From positions 1-64,000 of the forward strand of contig JASJFT010000245.1 in assembly GCA_030770425.1 (NCBI GenBank): a DNA stretch of 64,000 nucleotides, read 5' to 3'. A program made the translations under genes and the position numbers. Origin of the DNA: Darksidea phi. Taxonomy: Eukaryota; Ascomycota; Dothideomycetes; Pleosporales; Lentitheciaceae. Below are positions 45,673-56,938 of the stretch, in pieces (position 1 is the stretch's first letter; each line of letters starts with the position of its first letter). The notes beneath the pieces are model-generated. The model ran no database searches, had not been told where the DNA came from, and worked only from the letters and a program-made list of their open reading frames with translations.

Positions 45673-46671
45673 TCAGCAGCTACCGGAGCTCCTACACCCG
45701 CGGCGCATATAAACCTGGTACGCGGAAAATTTTTCAAAGTGAACGTCAGCAGAACTACCAGCAGATTGGAGTTGCGACGGCTCCAACAACTTAGGAGGAT
45801 TCTGTATGCGACCGAGATTAGAATTAGGAAATCCGCTTAGATCTTCAGCCGCCTTCTCGTCTAATTCTCTAGTATCTCCCATGTTGAATTTATAGTGATA
45901 TGAGCTCTTAATGCGTTCGAAAAATTCGTCGACTGCAGAGGCTTTAATGTAATAAAGCCCGATGTATCCGAGGTTCTCAAGATCAGCCCTCAGAAACACA
46001 ATGATATTGGTTGCAGTCCAAGAACCACCGGATGAGCGCTGAAGATAGCCGATTTGCTGGCCGAGTACACAATGGCTGTCTGATTTGAGGAAAAAGATCT
46101 CACGTTCTTCCATTGCTCTCATCCCTTCGGAGTAGTCGCAGTCTTCTGGTGTCAACCAGAAAAGGGCAAGAGGAGGAAGGTAAGTCCAGATGCTATCGTA
46201 GCATGATTCGAGATTGATGTCATCCTCACTCCAGCCTTGGACCGGCTCGTGGAAGGCAATACGATATTTTGCACTTCCAATTTGACCGAGATCGTACCGT
46301 AAAGAGTGATCATAAAGGTCGAATAAGTCCCATTTGCCTAGGCCAGCCTGGATCGTGCTAAAACAGGAATCAATGGTCTCGGGCTGGTATTCGCCTAACG
46401 CGAAATCGTTGATCTTGCACTGTCTTAGAATATCGTAGTACTCACCTCTCTCTTGAATGCAGCTATCTTCCCATAAATGCACAATTTCCTTTTCTGTCAA
46501 ACCGACCGTGTTGAACTGTGTTTTCAAGGAAGCGATGAAGTTGAAATCGGTGGCATATCCAAGTTCATGAATCGGTATAGTGCCGTCAACCTCTGAGGCA
46601 AGGTATTCGACTTCTTTGTGCTCTATGTACTCTTTAATTTCCATAAGCTGGCGATTATTAGCTGTAGCCAT
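45673..46671 (-). CDS. orphan soluble protein
   Basis: Single exon, 332 aa from ATG 46671. Acidic and aromatic-rich: KEYIEHKEVEYLASEVDG, IVHLWEDSCIQERGEYYDIL, SIWTYLPPLALFWLTPEDCD, GSWTATNIIVFLRADLENLG, DEFFERIKSSYHYKFNMGDT. No signal peptide, membrane segment or known motif. Composition and steady codon use argue it is real. The context is accessory (AT-rich relic, HET gene, trefoil-like paralogues). Confidence 0.7.
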   Translation of the reverse strand: MATANNRQLMEIKEYIEHKEVEYLASEVDGTIPIHELGYATDFNFIASLKTQFNTVGLTEKEIVHLWEDSCIQERGEYYDILRQCKINDFALGEYQPETIDSCFSTIQAGLGKWDLFDLYDHSLRYDLGQIGSAKYRIAFHEPVQGWSEDDINLESCYDSIWTYLPPLALFWLTPEDCDYSEGMRAMEEREIFFLKSDSHCVLGQQIGYLQRSSGGSWTATNIIVFLRADLENLGYIGLYYIKASAVDEFFERIKSSYHYKFNMGDTRELDEKAAEDLSGFPNSNLGRIQNPPKLLEPSQLQSAGSSADVHFEKFSAYQVYMRRGCRSSGSC

Positions 46672-47826
46672 GTATGGAAAGTTAGTCGAGGCGAAGTAGT
46701 TGGATTTGGGGAAGTGGAAGAGATCAGTAAGGCCGCGAGAACCGTATGAGTCGTAGGGCTTTTAGAGGTTGCAGCTGTTATCGTCTTCCTCCAGAAATAG
46801 TATGCGAGTTGACGCCTTCTTCTACAAGTGCCGGTGAATGACGAGATAAGGTGCGGCGGAATATTATTTATAGCGCTTCGTTATGGAGTTTTAGATGTAA
46901 GAGAGTGCTGTAAAAGGACGGCACAGTACACAGCCTAAATTTTGGTCTGTGTATGTATTGTCATTGTGCATATACAATAAAAAGCATTTAGGCGTACACG
47001 TATTGCTAGTCGCGAGTGAGCAAGAAATGACGAGCAACGGTTCTGTGCAAGCCAACGGTAACAAGATTGTCTCACGTAACCTCAGTGAATATTCGGCCGA
47101 GTATCGAGCCTATCTTGTCATTTGGCGAGGTGCTTGTTACAAGCACAGCCTTTTTTCGCAACTTCGATCCCCACAGTTCAGACAATAGACTGACAGGTGG
47201 ACAAAGGAAGCTTCGGTGCGGCTGAAGGAATAATTCTTGCCACCGCCACCAAGTCTTACATCAGAATCCTGCACCGCCTGCGCCGCAACACAAAAAGCTT
47301 AAGGCGCTTAAGGCGTCCTAGTCTAAAAGCAACAGCACCATAGCGGGTATTGGCATTACAGTGAAAACACAATCCATTGTAAACTGTCCTGTCCTAGGGA
47401 TACCTTCTCGCGAGTTTGGTTCACATAAACAGCCATACTTCCCCGAATAATCCTTGTCGCGTCATTGTGCCTATACAACGGACTTCAGCGGCGATACTGC
47501 CCCCCATAGTTTCAAGGCGTCCCTCTTATCTCATCTCGCACCAATCACAAACAGCGAGCTGTCTGTGCGGCCGGAATCGGCTGGACCTGCAGCTGCGCTT
47601 GACTATTTGCGAACTAAATGACGACAATTCCCCTGCGCCCTTGTACGATGGACAGCTTGAACGACGGGCTCAAGTTACACCTGCGTTATGGTGAGGCGAC
47701 CGGCGTTTATAAGGAGGGCCTGTCTGAGCGGCTTGCTGCTTTGACTTCATGATTCTACGACGTCGTCGCGAGAAGCCATTCAAGCGCCCCGCACCCCGCA
47801 CCCCCTGCCCGTTTTAGAACGTAGCA
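46672..47826. other. intergenic, divergent promoters
   Basis: 1.15 kb between the orphan and paralogue B. It contains short C-rich repeats just before the paralogue B start (GCACCCCGCACCCC near 47797). No gene is seen. Confidence 0.45.
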
Positions 47827-48785
47827 ATGGCGAACTTCGATTCAAACCAATGGTACCACCTTTACGTCAACGAAAACAAAGATAACGCCCTCATCGGCAC
47901 GAACCTAATCACCGCGAACAACACCGCAGGCGCTGTATTTTATCAATCTGCGAACGCAACTTCCGAAAGGCAACACTGGCAGTTCTTTCCCATAAACGAC
48001 ACCTACTACGTCCTCCGGACAAAGGAAGGCGGGCCAGATGCTTTTCTCGGGGCTATGTTTTCAAAAGACGAAACGACGCCTGGACAGACGCGCGCCTACA
48101 TGACCCGCGGGGATGTGTCTGACGATGGCATCTTCTGGCAGGTTAGCCCTTGGGGCGACGGCACCTTTTTCTTTACGAATAAAAAAAATGGGACGGAGTG
48201 GCATTTAAAGCGGAAATTGAGCGATGGATTGGTCGCCATGGATTCGAACACGACTTCAATGCCGAAAGGGCAGCGATGGAGTTTTGAGAACGTGGCTAAC
48301 ATTGAGAGCGACGTATTCTCGACTGTTGATGTGAGTATTAGGACGAGATGAGTGTGGTGGAGACTACGGGGGGAGGCTAATCACTGGTATAGTTACCGGG
48401 CGTCTCTACGACTACGAGTGCACCCCCATCTGCCACGTCCACAGACGCATCCTCGTCCTCTAACCCATCGACTCCATCCCCACAATCAAGCGGAACATCA
48501 GCAGGAACGAGAGCGGCAATTGGGGGATCGATCGGGGGTGTAGCGCTCATTGCGCTTATCATACTAGGCCTATTCTTCTGGCGGCGGCGAAGACGCACTC
48601 AACTCTCGCCGATGGAGAAATCAGTTGAAGCAGACTCGCATGGGTCGGGTGGCGCTGTGAGGCATGAATTGAGCCCTGATAGTACGGCCAAACACGAGAT
48701 GCCGGTCACGCCGTGTGTGGAACTACCGCAAAATGTGAGGCCGGCGGAACTGGAAGGTGGGACGGCGGGGTATAAAGCTCGATGA
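47827..48785 (+). CDS. beta-trefoil-like single-pass membrane protein, paralogue B
   Basis: Exons 47827-48330 and 48393-48785 give 298 aa. The intron (62 nt, GTGAGT, CTAAT, GTATAG) is at the same domain boundary and phase as in paralogue A. Residues 1-168 start MANFDSNQWYHLYVNENKDN, with Trp blocks at QHW (49-51), IFWQV (about 104) and QRW (149-151), about 50 residues apart as in a three-lobed trefoil. A Ser/Pro stalk, then the helix AAIGGSIGGVALIALIILGL and FFWRRRRRTQ, nearly identical to paralogue A, then a short tail. No signal peptide here either. The membrane helix and intron are the best conserved parts. Confidence 0.82.
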
Positions 48786-50775
48786 AGGGCGAGCTCGTGA
48801 CGATGGAACTGCGATTCGCGATGCCTTAGTTTTCAACGGATTGCTGTGAGGTTTTGAATACTTCGCGCAGGATGCGTTAGCATGGATATTCCAAAAGCAG
48901 CCAATTTCGCGACATTCTGAAAAGTTTGCTCATCGCGATGCGTTCAAAGGCGTCCCGCCCCGCGACGACTATGGTGGTCGCAACCTCAGGCTTTCCCGAC
49001 GGACGGATTCATTCATCGATACAAGATCGCCCTGCACGCGGCTTCAAAAAGGCTTCTAAGCTCATCATTCCTGGCGCCAACTTGGATCTGTAGGCTTTCA
49101 TTGCGCTTTGGGCGAAAGCAGCCCAAGACCATCGTAAAAGGAGCCGGTTTGCGGGATGTATGGAGAGATGACTCCGACGATCACATCAAGGCACTCAACA
49201 AACGAATACTATGCAAAACGCTTAAACCACGCAAACCAACTTCCACGCAGTTTCCGTATGGTAACAAATATACTGCACGTGCCTTCACTCTATACATTGA
49301 GCGTCTATCTTGCAGATCACGATTAACGAGCAGCGACAGCCTTGACCATGTGCTTACTTGCCAGCAGCAGAATGCTATGCAATAAAGACGCGCATGTTGG
49401 ACCTGGCGTCACTCATATGCCTGCGTAGTGTGGTACCACAAAGATCACTGGGATAGCTTGGCTGTGATGCACGGAGAACCCTTCTACCTGTTCTTCTCGC
49501 TGTCGGTCAATCTCTCCCCGCAATTTCTTGCATCCCGGTAGTCAAGAAACGCGGGGATAGATTAGATCAACCACGGTTCTCGACCCTTACTCAGACAGAG
49601 GCAACGGCTCACCTCGATGCGGAAATCTGTTTTCTCGGGTCGTCGCAACGCAATCTCCTACACCACAGTTTCTCGGACAGCTCTTATTCTGCGGGAGTCT
49701 GAGCGGCTCGAGAGTTTCCCCACAGTAAAAGCCAAATGCAGGGTCGTGATTCCCGATTTTTTCGTCTGCTGACAAGGTCTATAGATGAAGCGGTTGCCGG
49801 CAGAATGCGTCGCATCTGCATTAGATTGCCCCTCAACGAATAAAAAACTTCCAAAAGTCATGGACATGAGCTGGGCAACGTAGTATCCCGATCCTTAATT
49901 TAGAACCGAAAATACCCAAAATTTGTTCGGTTTCCTCAACCTCAAGCCTCGCGGTTGCCTAATGCTTCTTACAAAGGCAGAATGGCCACATCTTCATTAA
50001 AGCAACATCTTTGTGGATTATGCAGAGCGGTGTCGAAACACAAAAGTACCACTCTACGGCTTCGAGCTTGCTATCAAATCTCATAGGGTGATCGGTATCA
50101 TACTTCCTAAGGCAAGGTTCAGCGCTACAAGACTCTTCCTGATCAAGTTCAAGCCTTCCGTTCGGCCATTCACCATCATATGCAAGATTAATCTCAAATT
50201 TAGAGGAAGCAAAATGTCATCTCAAGACCTGTTTGAGGTAGGAGAACGCCGCCTTGGCAATATGAATCTAGGAGCATGCCTCCGACGACGGTGGTTGCTC
50301 GCTAATCGGTAGCTACTGCACCATTCTGAGCTATCCAAATCCAGACGGTTGAGAACGTCGAGAAGCATACTCACCGATGCCCCCAAACCCGCGCTACAGT
50401 CTTTCTATCTCCTATCGAAACCAGTTGTTAGACGATTGGAGAATATCGTCAAAATTTGCGTGCCGCCTCTGCATTTTCCCCAGTGCACGTTTCCCCGCAA
50501 ATACCAGATTTCCTTAGATTGGGTGCATCTGCCGACCTCATCACGTAAGATTGGTTGGTCCTTGCCTCCAAACCCCTACAAACCTTCATTACAGTCTCAT
50601 ATCCATGCTCTCTGTGGTCACACACGCTGCCGGTAGTCAGAGGCTTGGGATTCCGAAAGGCTGCAGCCAGACATGCAAGTCTTACATAGACATGGTATAG
50701 TATAAGAGATGGGTAGGTTTCTTTCACGGCTGACTCGACTTCTCGGTTCAACACGGCGACTCCTACAAGGGAATC
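48786..50775. other. intergenic, no gene seen
   Basis: 2 kb. Frames at 49101-49385 and 50013-50312 lack motifs and splice-supported partners. No repeats noted. Confidence 0.45.
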
Positions 50776-52231
50776 ATGGCGGTCGGTTCAACTCTTAGGG
50801 GGCTGTATGCTCTCTTGGTTGTTTTGTCTTTATTATCTGTTTTTGTCGCATCAGATGCTGTTGGAGATCTTCAGAAAAAGGGGAGAGCAGCAGTGGATGC
50901 GGCAATCGCTAAGAGTACTACTTGTACCAAAGATAAGGTGAAGGTGAGGAAGGAATGGTACGTACTTCTTGATCTTTGTCTCCTTAGTGTTGGCACTGAC
51001 AGTGTCAATCAGGGGCGACGTCACTGCTGCGGATAAGAAGGCTTATATCGCTGCTGTTCTTTGTAAGTCCAACTCTCGGTGGGAAAGAGGGGAATTTGAG
51101 ATGGGATGCTAATAAACACTAGGTCTCATAAAAGCACCGTCCAAACTACCGGCGGCGCAGTACCCAGGAGCGAAGTCGAGATATGATGATTTCGTCGCTA
51201 TCCACATCAAGAACACACTCACCATCCACGGCACAGTACGTCTCGAATAATATCACCACTATCCATCCAATCATTAACACCGTCTAGGGTAACTTTCTCT
51301 CGTGGCACCGGTACTTTACATATGCGTACGAACAGGCGCTGATCAAAGAATGTGGCTATAATGGAACTCAGCCGGTAAGCCCCATCAAACTACCATTGTA
51401 CTCAACCAGTAGCACTGACAATGGGGAATAGTACTGGGACTGGGGCAGATGGGCAACCAGCCCCGAGACTTCCCCCCTATTTGATGGAAGCGACACTAGC
51501 ATAAGCGGTCAAGGTATCAAGACAACGCACAACAGCAATGGAATGAAGCCTGCGGGTCAGGGCGGTGGCTGTATCGAAAAGGGCCCGTTCAAAGATATGA
51601 AGGTTAACTTGGGGTATGTTTCCTTGGCTCGCTCTTGTCCTTTTGCATATTGACGACAGTTTACAGCCCATTGGCAACATTGGGGGACACCTCACCACCC
51701 AGAAACCCCCGCAGCGACGGCTACGGCTACAACCCTCGTTGCATCAAGCGCGATATCTCAGGCTACCTTACCCAACGCGATGCCTCGACCGCCAAAATCG
51801 CCGCCCTAATCACCGGATCGAGGGACATCGCCACATTCCAGTCGCAGATGCAGTCGGGCACCGGCGTCCATCCGGCAGGCCACTTCACGATTAGCGGAGA
51901 TCCTGGATCAGGTATGATATCTCTTTCCTTCCCTAAACCCTCTTTCGTCCTCTTTAACCCCTTCGTAGACTTCTATGTCTCCCCCGGCGATCCAGCCTTC
52001 TGGTTTCACCACGCCATGATCGACCGTGTGTGGTACATCTGGCAAACGCAAGACTTTGACAAGCGCCAGCAAGTCATTGCTGGCGGCACCAGCATGGTAG
52101 GATTCAACAGTCGCGCACAAAAGTTGGAGGACGTGGTCGATCTCGAGGTGCTGAATGTCGATGGAAAGAGTTATATGATCAAGGACCTTGTTAGCACGGT
52201 GGCGGGCCCGCACTGTTATGTCTATGAGTAA
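50776..52231 (+). CDS. secreted short tyrosinase (type 3 copper oxidase)
   Basis: Seven exons: 50776-50957, 51013-51062, 51123-51235, 51288-51374, 51432-51613, 51667-51911, 51969-52231; 373 aa, six introns of 52-60 nt. A signal peptide (RGLYALLVVLSLLSVFVASDA) precedes the catalytic domain. CuA ligands are His105, His113 and His122 (AIHIKNTLTIHG, FLSWHRYF). CuB ligands are in GVHPAGHFTISG and FWFHHAMIDRVWYIW. It lacks the C-terminal shielding domain of latent intracellular tyrosinases, so it resembles the small secreted catechol oxidase/tyrosinase class. Likely oxidises phenols outside the cell; no melanin cluster is adjacent. Confidence 0.95.
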
Positions 52232-52684
52232 TCTCGGACACAGTAAGAGGACAGCATGTGGAGTGGGATGCTTTTCTCTGTAATGCAAATATATTTCACA
52301 TTATTCTTGAGAGACCTTATTGCTGTATTACACTGTGATCGGTGTTCGTGATCGTGAAAGTGTGCGTTGCATCAACTTTCCCCGAGGTTCGGAGCGAATG
52401 CAGCTCAACACAAGCGAACTTACCTAATACTATATCATAAGTCGTAGATCGCCGCTACGGCAGTTGAAGATCACATGACCAGTGAGTGCCTTGATTCTGA
52501 TTGGCCGAAAACCTTAGCGCGGCTCGTGACGTCGCGCCTGCCTGCTAGATTATCTTCGCGTTACCCTCGCCTTCTCTTTCTCCACACCCACACCCACACC
52601 CGAGCCGCGAGTAAGTTATCAGTCCACCTTCCTTTACTCGCATAATCAACGATGACATCTTCCGCTAACACCCTCAGATTCCCA
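52232..52684. promoter_or_regulatory. 5' region of the interrupted small ORF, with a likely 5'-UTR intron
   Basis: Contains a (CACACC)n run at 52582-52600 and then a canonical intron, GTAAGT from about 52612 to CTCAG at 52678 (branch GCTAAC), lying just before the next ORF's ATG. Upstream is GC-rich promoter-like DNA. Confidence 0.5.
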
Positions 52685-52936
52685 ATGACCGAAACTCCCT
52701 TGCGCAGTCCAGCAAACCCAGCGGTCTAATCAACCCGAGGTCGCTATGGCTGGGATGTAGCCCGCTGCATCCACAAGAACGGATATCTGAGGGAGTGTCT
52801 TGTCTTGCAAGTCAAGCACCGCCATCTCAGCCAGTTCCCCGCTGCCCTGAAATGGCTTCGCACGCATCTGGGTGTCCCCCACAATCCCTCCACACCCACG
52901 CCCAACCACCCCAACCGCGCACTGAGGACAAAGTAA
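52685..52936 (+). pseudogene. small conserved-looking ORF with one internal TAA
   Basis: ATG 52685 reads MTETPLRSPANPAV, then TAA at 52727-52729, then in the same frame STRGRYGWDVARCIHKNGYL, RECLVLQVKHRHLSQFPAAL and on to a stop at 52934. A donor at 52933 (GTAAAA, 69-nt intron, CTGAT branch) would extend it to 53056 with NVVFNPSAFARLRMELW. The stop fits CAA to TAA. There is no room for an intron around it (the only GT...AG is 16 nt). It is either a recently killed gene or one using readthrough; the context TAA TCA is not the efficient UGA CUA type. Confidence 0.55.
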
Positions 52937-53056
52937 AAGGGTCGAAGCGCCGCCCGTACCATGCCTCGCGCTGGGAAAGGCGTGTTGCTGATGACGTGCA
53001 GAAATGTAGTTTTCAATCCGAGCGCCTTCGCCCGTCTCCGTATGGAGTTGTGGTGA

Positions 53057-53598
53057 TGTGAGTGTTGGGGTGTCTGGTCATTGTTGTTGCGCGTGGTGCA
53101 TATGGAGTGGGTGGGGAAGGGTGGTGTGTCATCGGTCCGCTTCTACAGGGGCCAAGGGTCCTGTGATGATGTCCTAAGTCTTACGGCTGGGGCATACAAA
53201 AGCCAAAGTTGACGAGCAACCCGGTTCCTTCCTTCTTGCTAGCTGAAAGGCTGGTGGTTGGGAGAGCTGTGATTTTGTTGCGCTTGAGAACAGCAGGAGA
53301 GCTGATCTGAGGACCATATATAGTGTAAATTCATTATCATCCATCTTTTGTTCGTTGGTCTACTGCTTTGCAAGTCTCAGTGGTATCATGATCTGCATTG
53401 AAGTAGTTGTTAGGAGAGGACAAGCAAGGATGCTAGGAGAAAGAAACGCTATCAGTAGCCCCCACCTAGGCTAGATTTTCCCTCCCCAAACCCTGTACAT
53501 GGCCGCCCCACCCAATAGTCCTGTCGAACATTATTCTCTTCTCCTATCCAACCTCGTTGCCGCTGTAACAGAGTCAACATCCTAGCGCAACGCTCTCC
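53057..53598. other. intergenic, convergent 3' flanks
   Basis: 542 bp; T/G-rich 3' flank. Nothing recognisable. Confidence 0.45.
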
Positions 53599-54795
53599 TT
53601 AAAACCTATCCCTCTGTCTCGCGCGATAAACTGTAAACCCCACATACGCGCCCGTAACCGCCAGCCCAAAGAACACAAACTTCAAGAAGAACCACGTCCA
53701 ACTACCTCCCGTCTCGGAAACCTTACTCTTAGTGTTGTTACTCCAAGTCTTACTTGAGCCAGACTTGGTCGAGCTGCCAGAGGAATCGGTGTTCGGGCGC
53801 ATATACAGGTTCTGCGTCTTGACGGAGATGATGTCGTGGTTGTCGTGGAGCTCGCCTGTTTCGGCGGAGAAACCGAGGTAGGCGACTTGCGGGACTTTGA
53901 AGTTTTCGATCTCGAAGCATGAGGTCCATTCATCTTCGGTCTTGTATTGTAGGTCGAGTTTGAGGGATTTTTCGGCGAAGTAGGTCAAGCGGGCTTTGGT
54001 AGGAAGTTGGGCGTTGCGGATACCGCGGGCCTTAAATGATATTAGCTACCAAGTGTCCGAGCAATGGTGGGAGGGCCGTACAGAGCACCCGGCGAGCTCG
54101 TTCGCCTTGCCGTCATTGTCCTTGTCGTATGGCGTCTTCCCATCACCGTTCATAGCCATGACGTAGGGGAACACTGTGCCCGGGCGATTATTCTTGTACG
54201 TATCGAAGAAAATGCCGAGACCTTCGAACTTGTCGGTGGAGCCAAAGACATTACCAGGCGATGCGCGCTGCTTGGTGAGCCAAATCGCGAAGCCGTCGCC
54301 GTAGAGGTTGCCTTGGCCGGTGATTTTGAAATCTACTATGATCTAGTCGCGTGAGCAGGTAAGGATTGCAGAGCGAAAGCATAGCAACGTACCTCCCAGT
54401 TTGTCGCGGTCAGGGGCACACGGGAGAATATCCAACCGTCGCGTGAGGGCTTGTCGGATGCGAGGCGGATATACTTGTCGGTGCGAATGATGGTGTCGCC
54501 GCCAAATTCCCACCAGCGGCTCTGCATGTCTGAATCGAGATATGGCTGCTCATGATCAGCTTCGGATTCTACTCCCCTCTACCTCTTATATCCATGCGAT
54601 CGGGAAGGTGGCTCGACTTACGGGCTCGAGGCTATGCGTCCGTAGCTACACATCATCAGCATCATCTAACTGCAAGCTTTCACCATAACTCACAGGAATA
54701 GCCTTAATCTCAGGATGCTCCGACAGGCCAATCGCCCTCACACCCACCAAGCTCCCCGCCAGCAGGCACAAGCTGGACCATGACCGCACGAACAT
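53599..54795 (-). CDS. L-type lectin cargo receptor (VIP36/Emp46-47-like)
   Basis: Five exons: 54795-54694, 54645-54622 (24 nt), 54545-54393, 54342-54082, 54030-53599; 323 aa, all introns in phase 0. Signal peptide MFVRSWSSLCLLAGSLVGVRA. The legume-lectin-like luminal domain begins IKAIPLRTHSLEPPYLDSDM, QSRWWEFGGDTIIRTDKYIR and has LYGDGFAIWLTKQRASPGNV, GLGIFFDTYKNNRPGTVFPY, the calcium-region NGDGKTPYDKDNDGKANELAG and a Cys pair. A Ser-rich stalk, one membrane helix (WFFLKFVFFGLAVTGAYVGF) and the short tail VYRARQRDRF follow. It cycles between ER and Golgi carrying mannose-rich glycoproteins. Confidence 0.95.
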
Positions 54796-55215
54796 TGTGG
54801 CGACTCTACAACTATCCCGACCCGTTCGTGACACGGTCCAATTCACTGAGACCGGGCTGTCGTAAAGTATCCAAGACCAAGAATAACTGTGTCCTACTCG
54901 CACAATGTAAAGAATGGAAGAAGACTATGCTTCGGCAATGGGGGCGGAAAGGCTATTCGAAGAGAAGAATGGGTTGAGTAGACGACATGGAAAGGCGGAC
55001 GGAGGTGGTGGGAAAGTCGGCATGTAATGTTGGTTGGTGAGCGTGGCCTTTCCGCTGAGAGCTCGTGCGCGGGCTGCCGAGGAAGCGCCGTTCGGGGGTC
55101 TTGGACCTTTGACGTCGTGCTTTTTTTTGTTGTAAAGGAACCACCAACATCAACGATCCGGACACACCCTACGGCTTACACCTTGAGGGACTCTTCCGAC
55201 TACACATACAACAAG
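54796..55215. promoter_or_regulatory. divergent promoter, lectin receptor / TIM13
   Basis: 420 bp between opposite start codons; no TATA box. The 80 bp before the TIM13 ATG are C/A-rich. Confidence 0.45.
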
Positions 55216-55610
55216 ATGGACTCATTAGGCGCCGCCGGCATGTCTGCCTTTTCCAACGATCCGAAAACCCAAGTTATGCGCCAGGTGCAGCAGGAAGCCG
55301 CCATGCAGAACGCGCGGATGCTTGTTGAGGTTTGTCTACCCTATCTGTATCCACACAGTTAGCTGCGCTCATCTCATAATCTCTGTTATTAGACGAAATT
55401 GCTGACAATATCCGGCAGAAACTCAACGAACACTGCTTCGAGCGCTGCGTCCCCAAGCCCGGCGCCTCCCTCTCTAAAGGGGAAGAGACGTGCTTCACCG
55501 CCTGCATGGAGAAATACATGTCAGCCTGGAACACCGTATCGAAGACATATGTGGCGCGGATACAGAAGGAGAGTCAGCAGGGCGCTGCAGGTTTGCAGAA
55601 CACTTTCTAA
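55216..55610 (+). CDS. TIM13: mitochondrial intermembrane-space chaperone Tim13
   Basis: Exons 55216-55329 and 55419-55610 give 101 aa. The 89-nt intron has a GTTTGT donor, CTGAC branch and GGCAG acceptor. The twin CX3C motif is complete: CFERCVPKPGASLSKGEETC and CFTAC. MRQVQQEAAMQNARMLVEKL before it and MEKYMSAWNTVSKTYVARI after it fit Tim13 better than Tim8/9/10. With Tim8 it escorts hydrophobic precursors (e.g. Tim23) across the intermembrane space; import relies on Mia40 oxidation. Confidence 0.95.
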
Positions 55611-55945
55611 ACGAGACGGAAGGAAAGCGCGGAGTCCACTCTCATCAACCCAGGTCGATCGCCTCATCGAATCGACATATTTGGAGCTTCAGGGGCGATT
55701 GAAGGGTGCATATGTTAGCTTGTACGATAACGAAGCGAATATAGAGGGATCGGACACTCAAAATGGGCGATGGCATCATGGATTTGTACGAATAGCGGCG
55801 TATGCTCAGCACATAAGGCGCATTCGGTAAAAGAAGTAATATACGGTATCCGCTAAATCATTACGGAGACAAACTCCGCCCATGCTATGCTAACATGCCG
55901 GAATACATATGGAATCTACAAACGGCCCACCATTTGACCATCTTC
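55611..55945. other. intergenic, convergent 3' flanks of TIM13 and NUC1
   Basis: 335 bp; nothing recognisable. Confidence 0.5.
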
Positions 55946-56938
55946 TCACTGCTTGCCGAAGCTCTTCTGTCTCTGCGCATACTCTTTGATAATAAGGGAG
56001 CAGCTGATCTCCTGGCAGAGCCGCTTCCGCCTGGCGGGGTCCAGTTTAGATACAAACTCCAATCCGCTGGCACGCTCAACAACTTCGATTGGCACCTCGA
56101 AATCTCCCAGCGGCTTGTTATTTGCGATCACAGCATTTGGCAGGACGAATGCGCCTAGCGCAACCTTCCCACCAAGCTGTCCGTCCTCGGCGAAAATGAC
56201 CTTGTAGAAGTGCGTCGGTACAGCGACATTGGGCGGACTGCCGATAACCTCATAGCTGACTCTCCACTTCCCATCTGCCTCTTTCTTTGGCAGATAGAGC
56301 GGCCCAGTGACCACCCTAACACTTGGGTAACTCTTAGTCAGCCTCCTACAAAAGTCCTCAAAATGGGCCCAATAGTCCCGATTGAACCCATCTCCAACCT
56401 GTGGACACATGTTGCTCAGCGCAAAGGTATCATCCATGGCCTCTTGGCTCCACTTCGCGTCCGCCGCAGGCACTTGATGCCCCCTGTCGTATCCGCTGCG
56501 GAAGTAGTCTTTGAGCTTTGCGCGAAAGGGTGCGGGGATGGTCACGTCTTCGACGAATACGCTGTGTTTGCGGTCGGCATTGTTATTGGCGAGCGAGGCG
56601 GGAGTAATGTGTTCGGCGACCCAGTGCGGGTTCCGTGTGCGGCGGTCGTAGGAAGAGGTTAGGGAGGCAGCGGGGCGGAGGTCGGCGACTGGACCGGGGA
56701 AGCCATACTGGAAGACACCAGAGGGATCGACGGGCCTTTGGGCGGCGATGGCGGGATATGGGACACCGGCAACTGGAGGGAGAGGCGCGGGTCGCGGGGG
56801 GCCTGTGGTGGTGGTTGTCGTAGTTGTGGTAACGGGTGGTGGTGTTTCTTTCTTTGTGGTGGAGTAGAACGCTGCAGTTGCTGCTGCGCCGGTTGCAGCG
56901 CTGGCCGCTGCTATTATCGCGAATGTGACTTTTGACAT
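55946..56938 (-). CDS. NUC1: mitochondrial DNA/RNA non-specific endonuclease (EndoG type)
   Basis: Single exon, 330 aa, the length of yeast Nuc1. N-terminal Ala-rich anchor (FAIIAAASAATGAAATAAFY) followed by a Thr/Pro linker. The beta-beta-alpha-Me nuclease core has NPHWVAEHITP, the catalytic SGYDRGHQVPAADAKWSQEA and NMCPQVGDGFNRDYWAHFED with metal-binding Asn. It sits in the mitochondrial intermembrane space and digests DNA/RNA after release or during mtDNA turnover. Confidence 0.97.
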   Translation of the reverse strand: MSKVTFAIIAAASAATGAAATAAFYSTTKKETPPPVTTTTTTTTTGPPRPAPLPPVAGVPYPAIAAQRPVDPSGVFQYGFPGPVADLRPAASLTSSYDRRTRNPHWVAEHITPASLANNNADRKHSVFVEDVTIPAPFRAKLKDYFRSGYDRGHQVPAADAKWSQEAMDDTFALSNMCPQVGDGFNRDYWAHFEDFCRRLTKSYPSVRVVTGPLYLPKKEADGKWRVSYEVIGSPPNVAVPTHFYKVIFAEDGQLGGKVALGAFVLPNAVIANNKPLGDFEVPIEVVERASGLEFVSKLDPARRKRLCQEISCSLIIKEYAQRQKSFGKQ

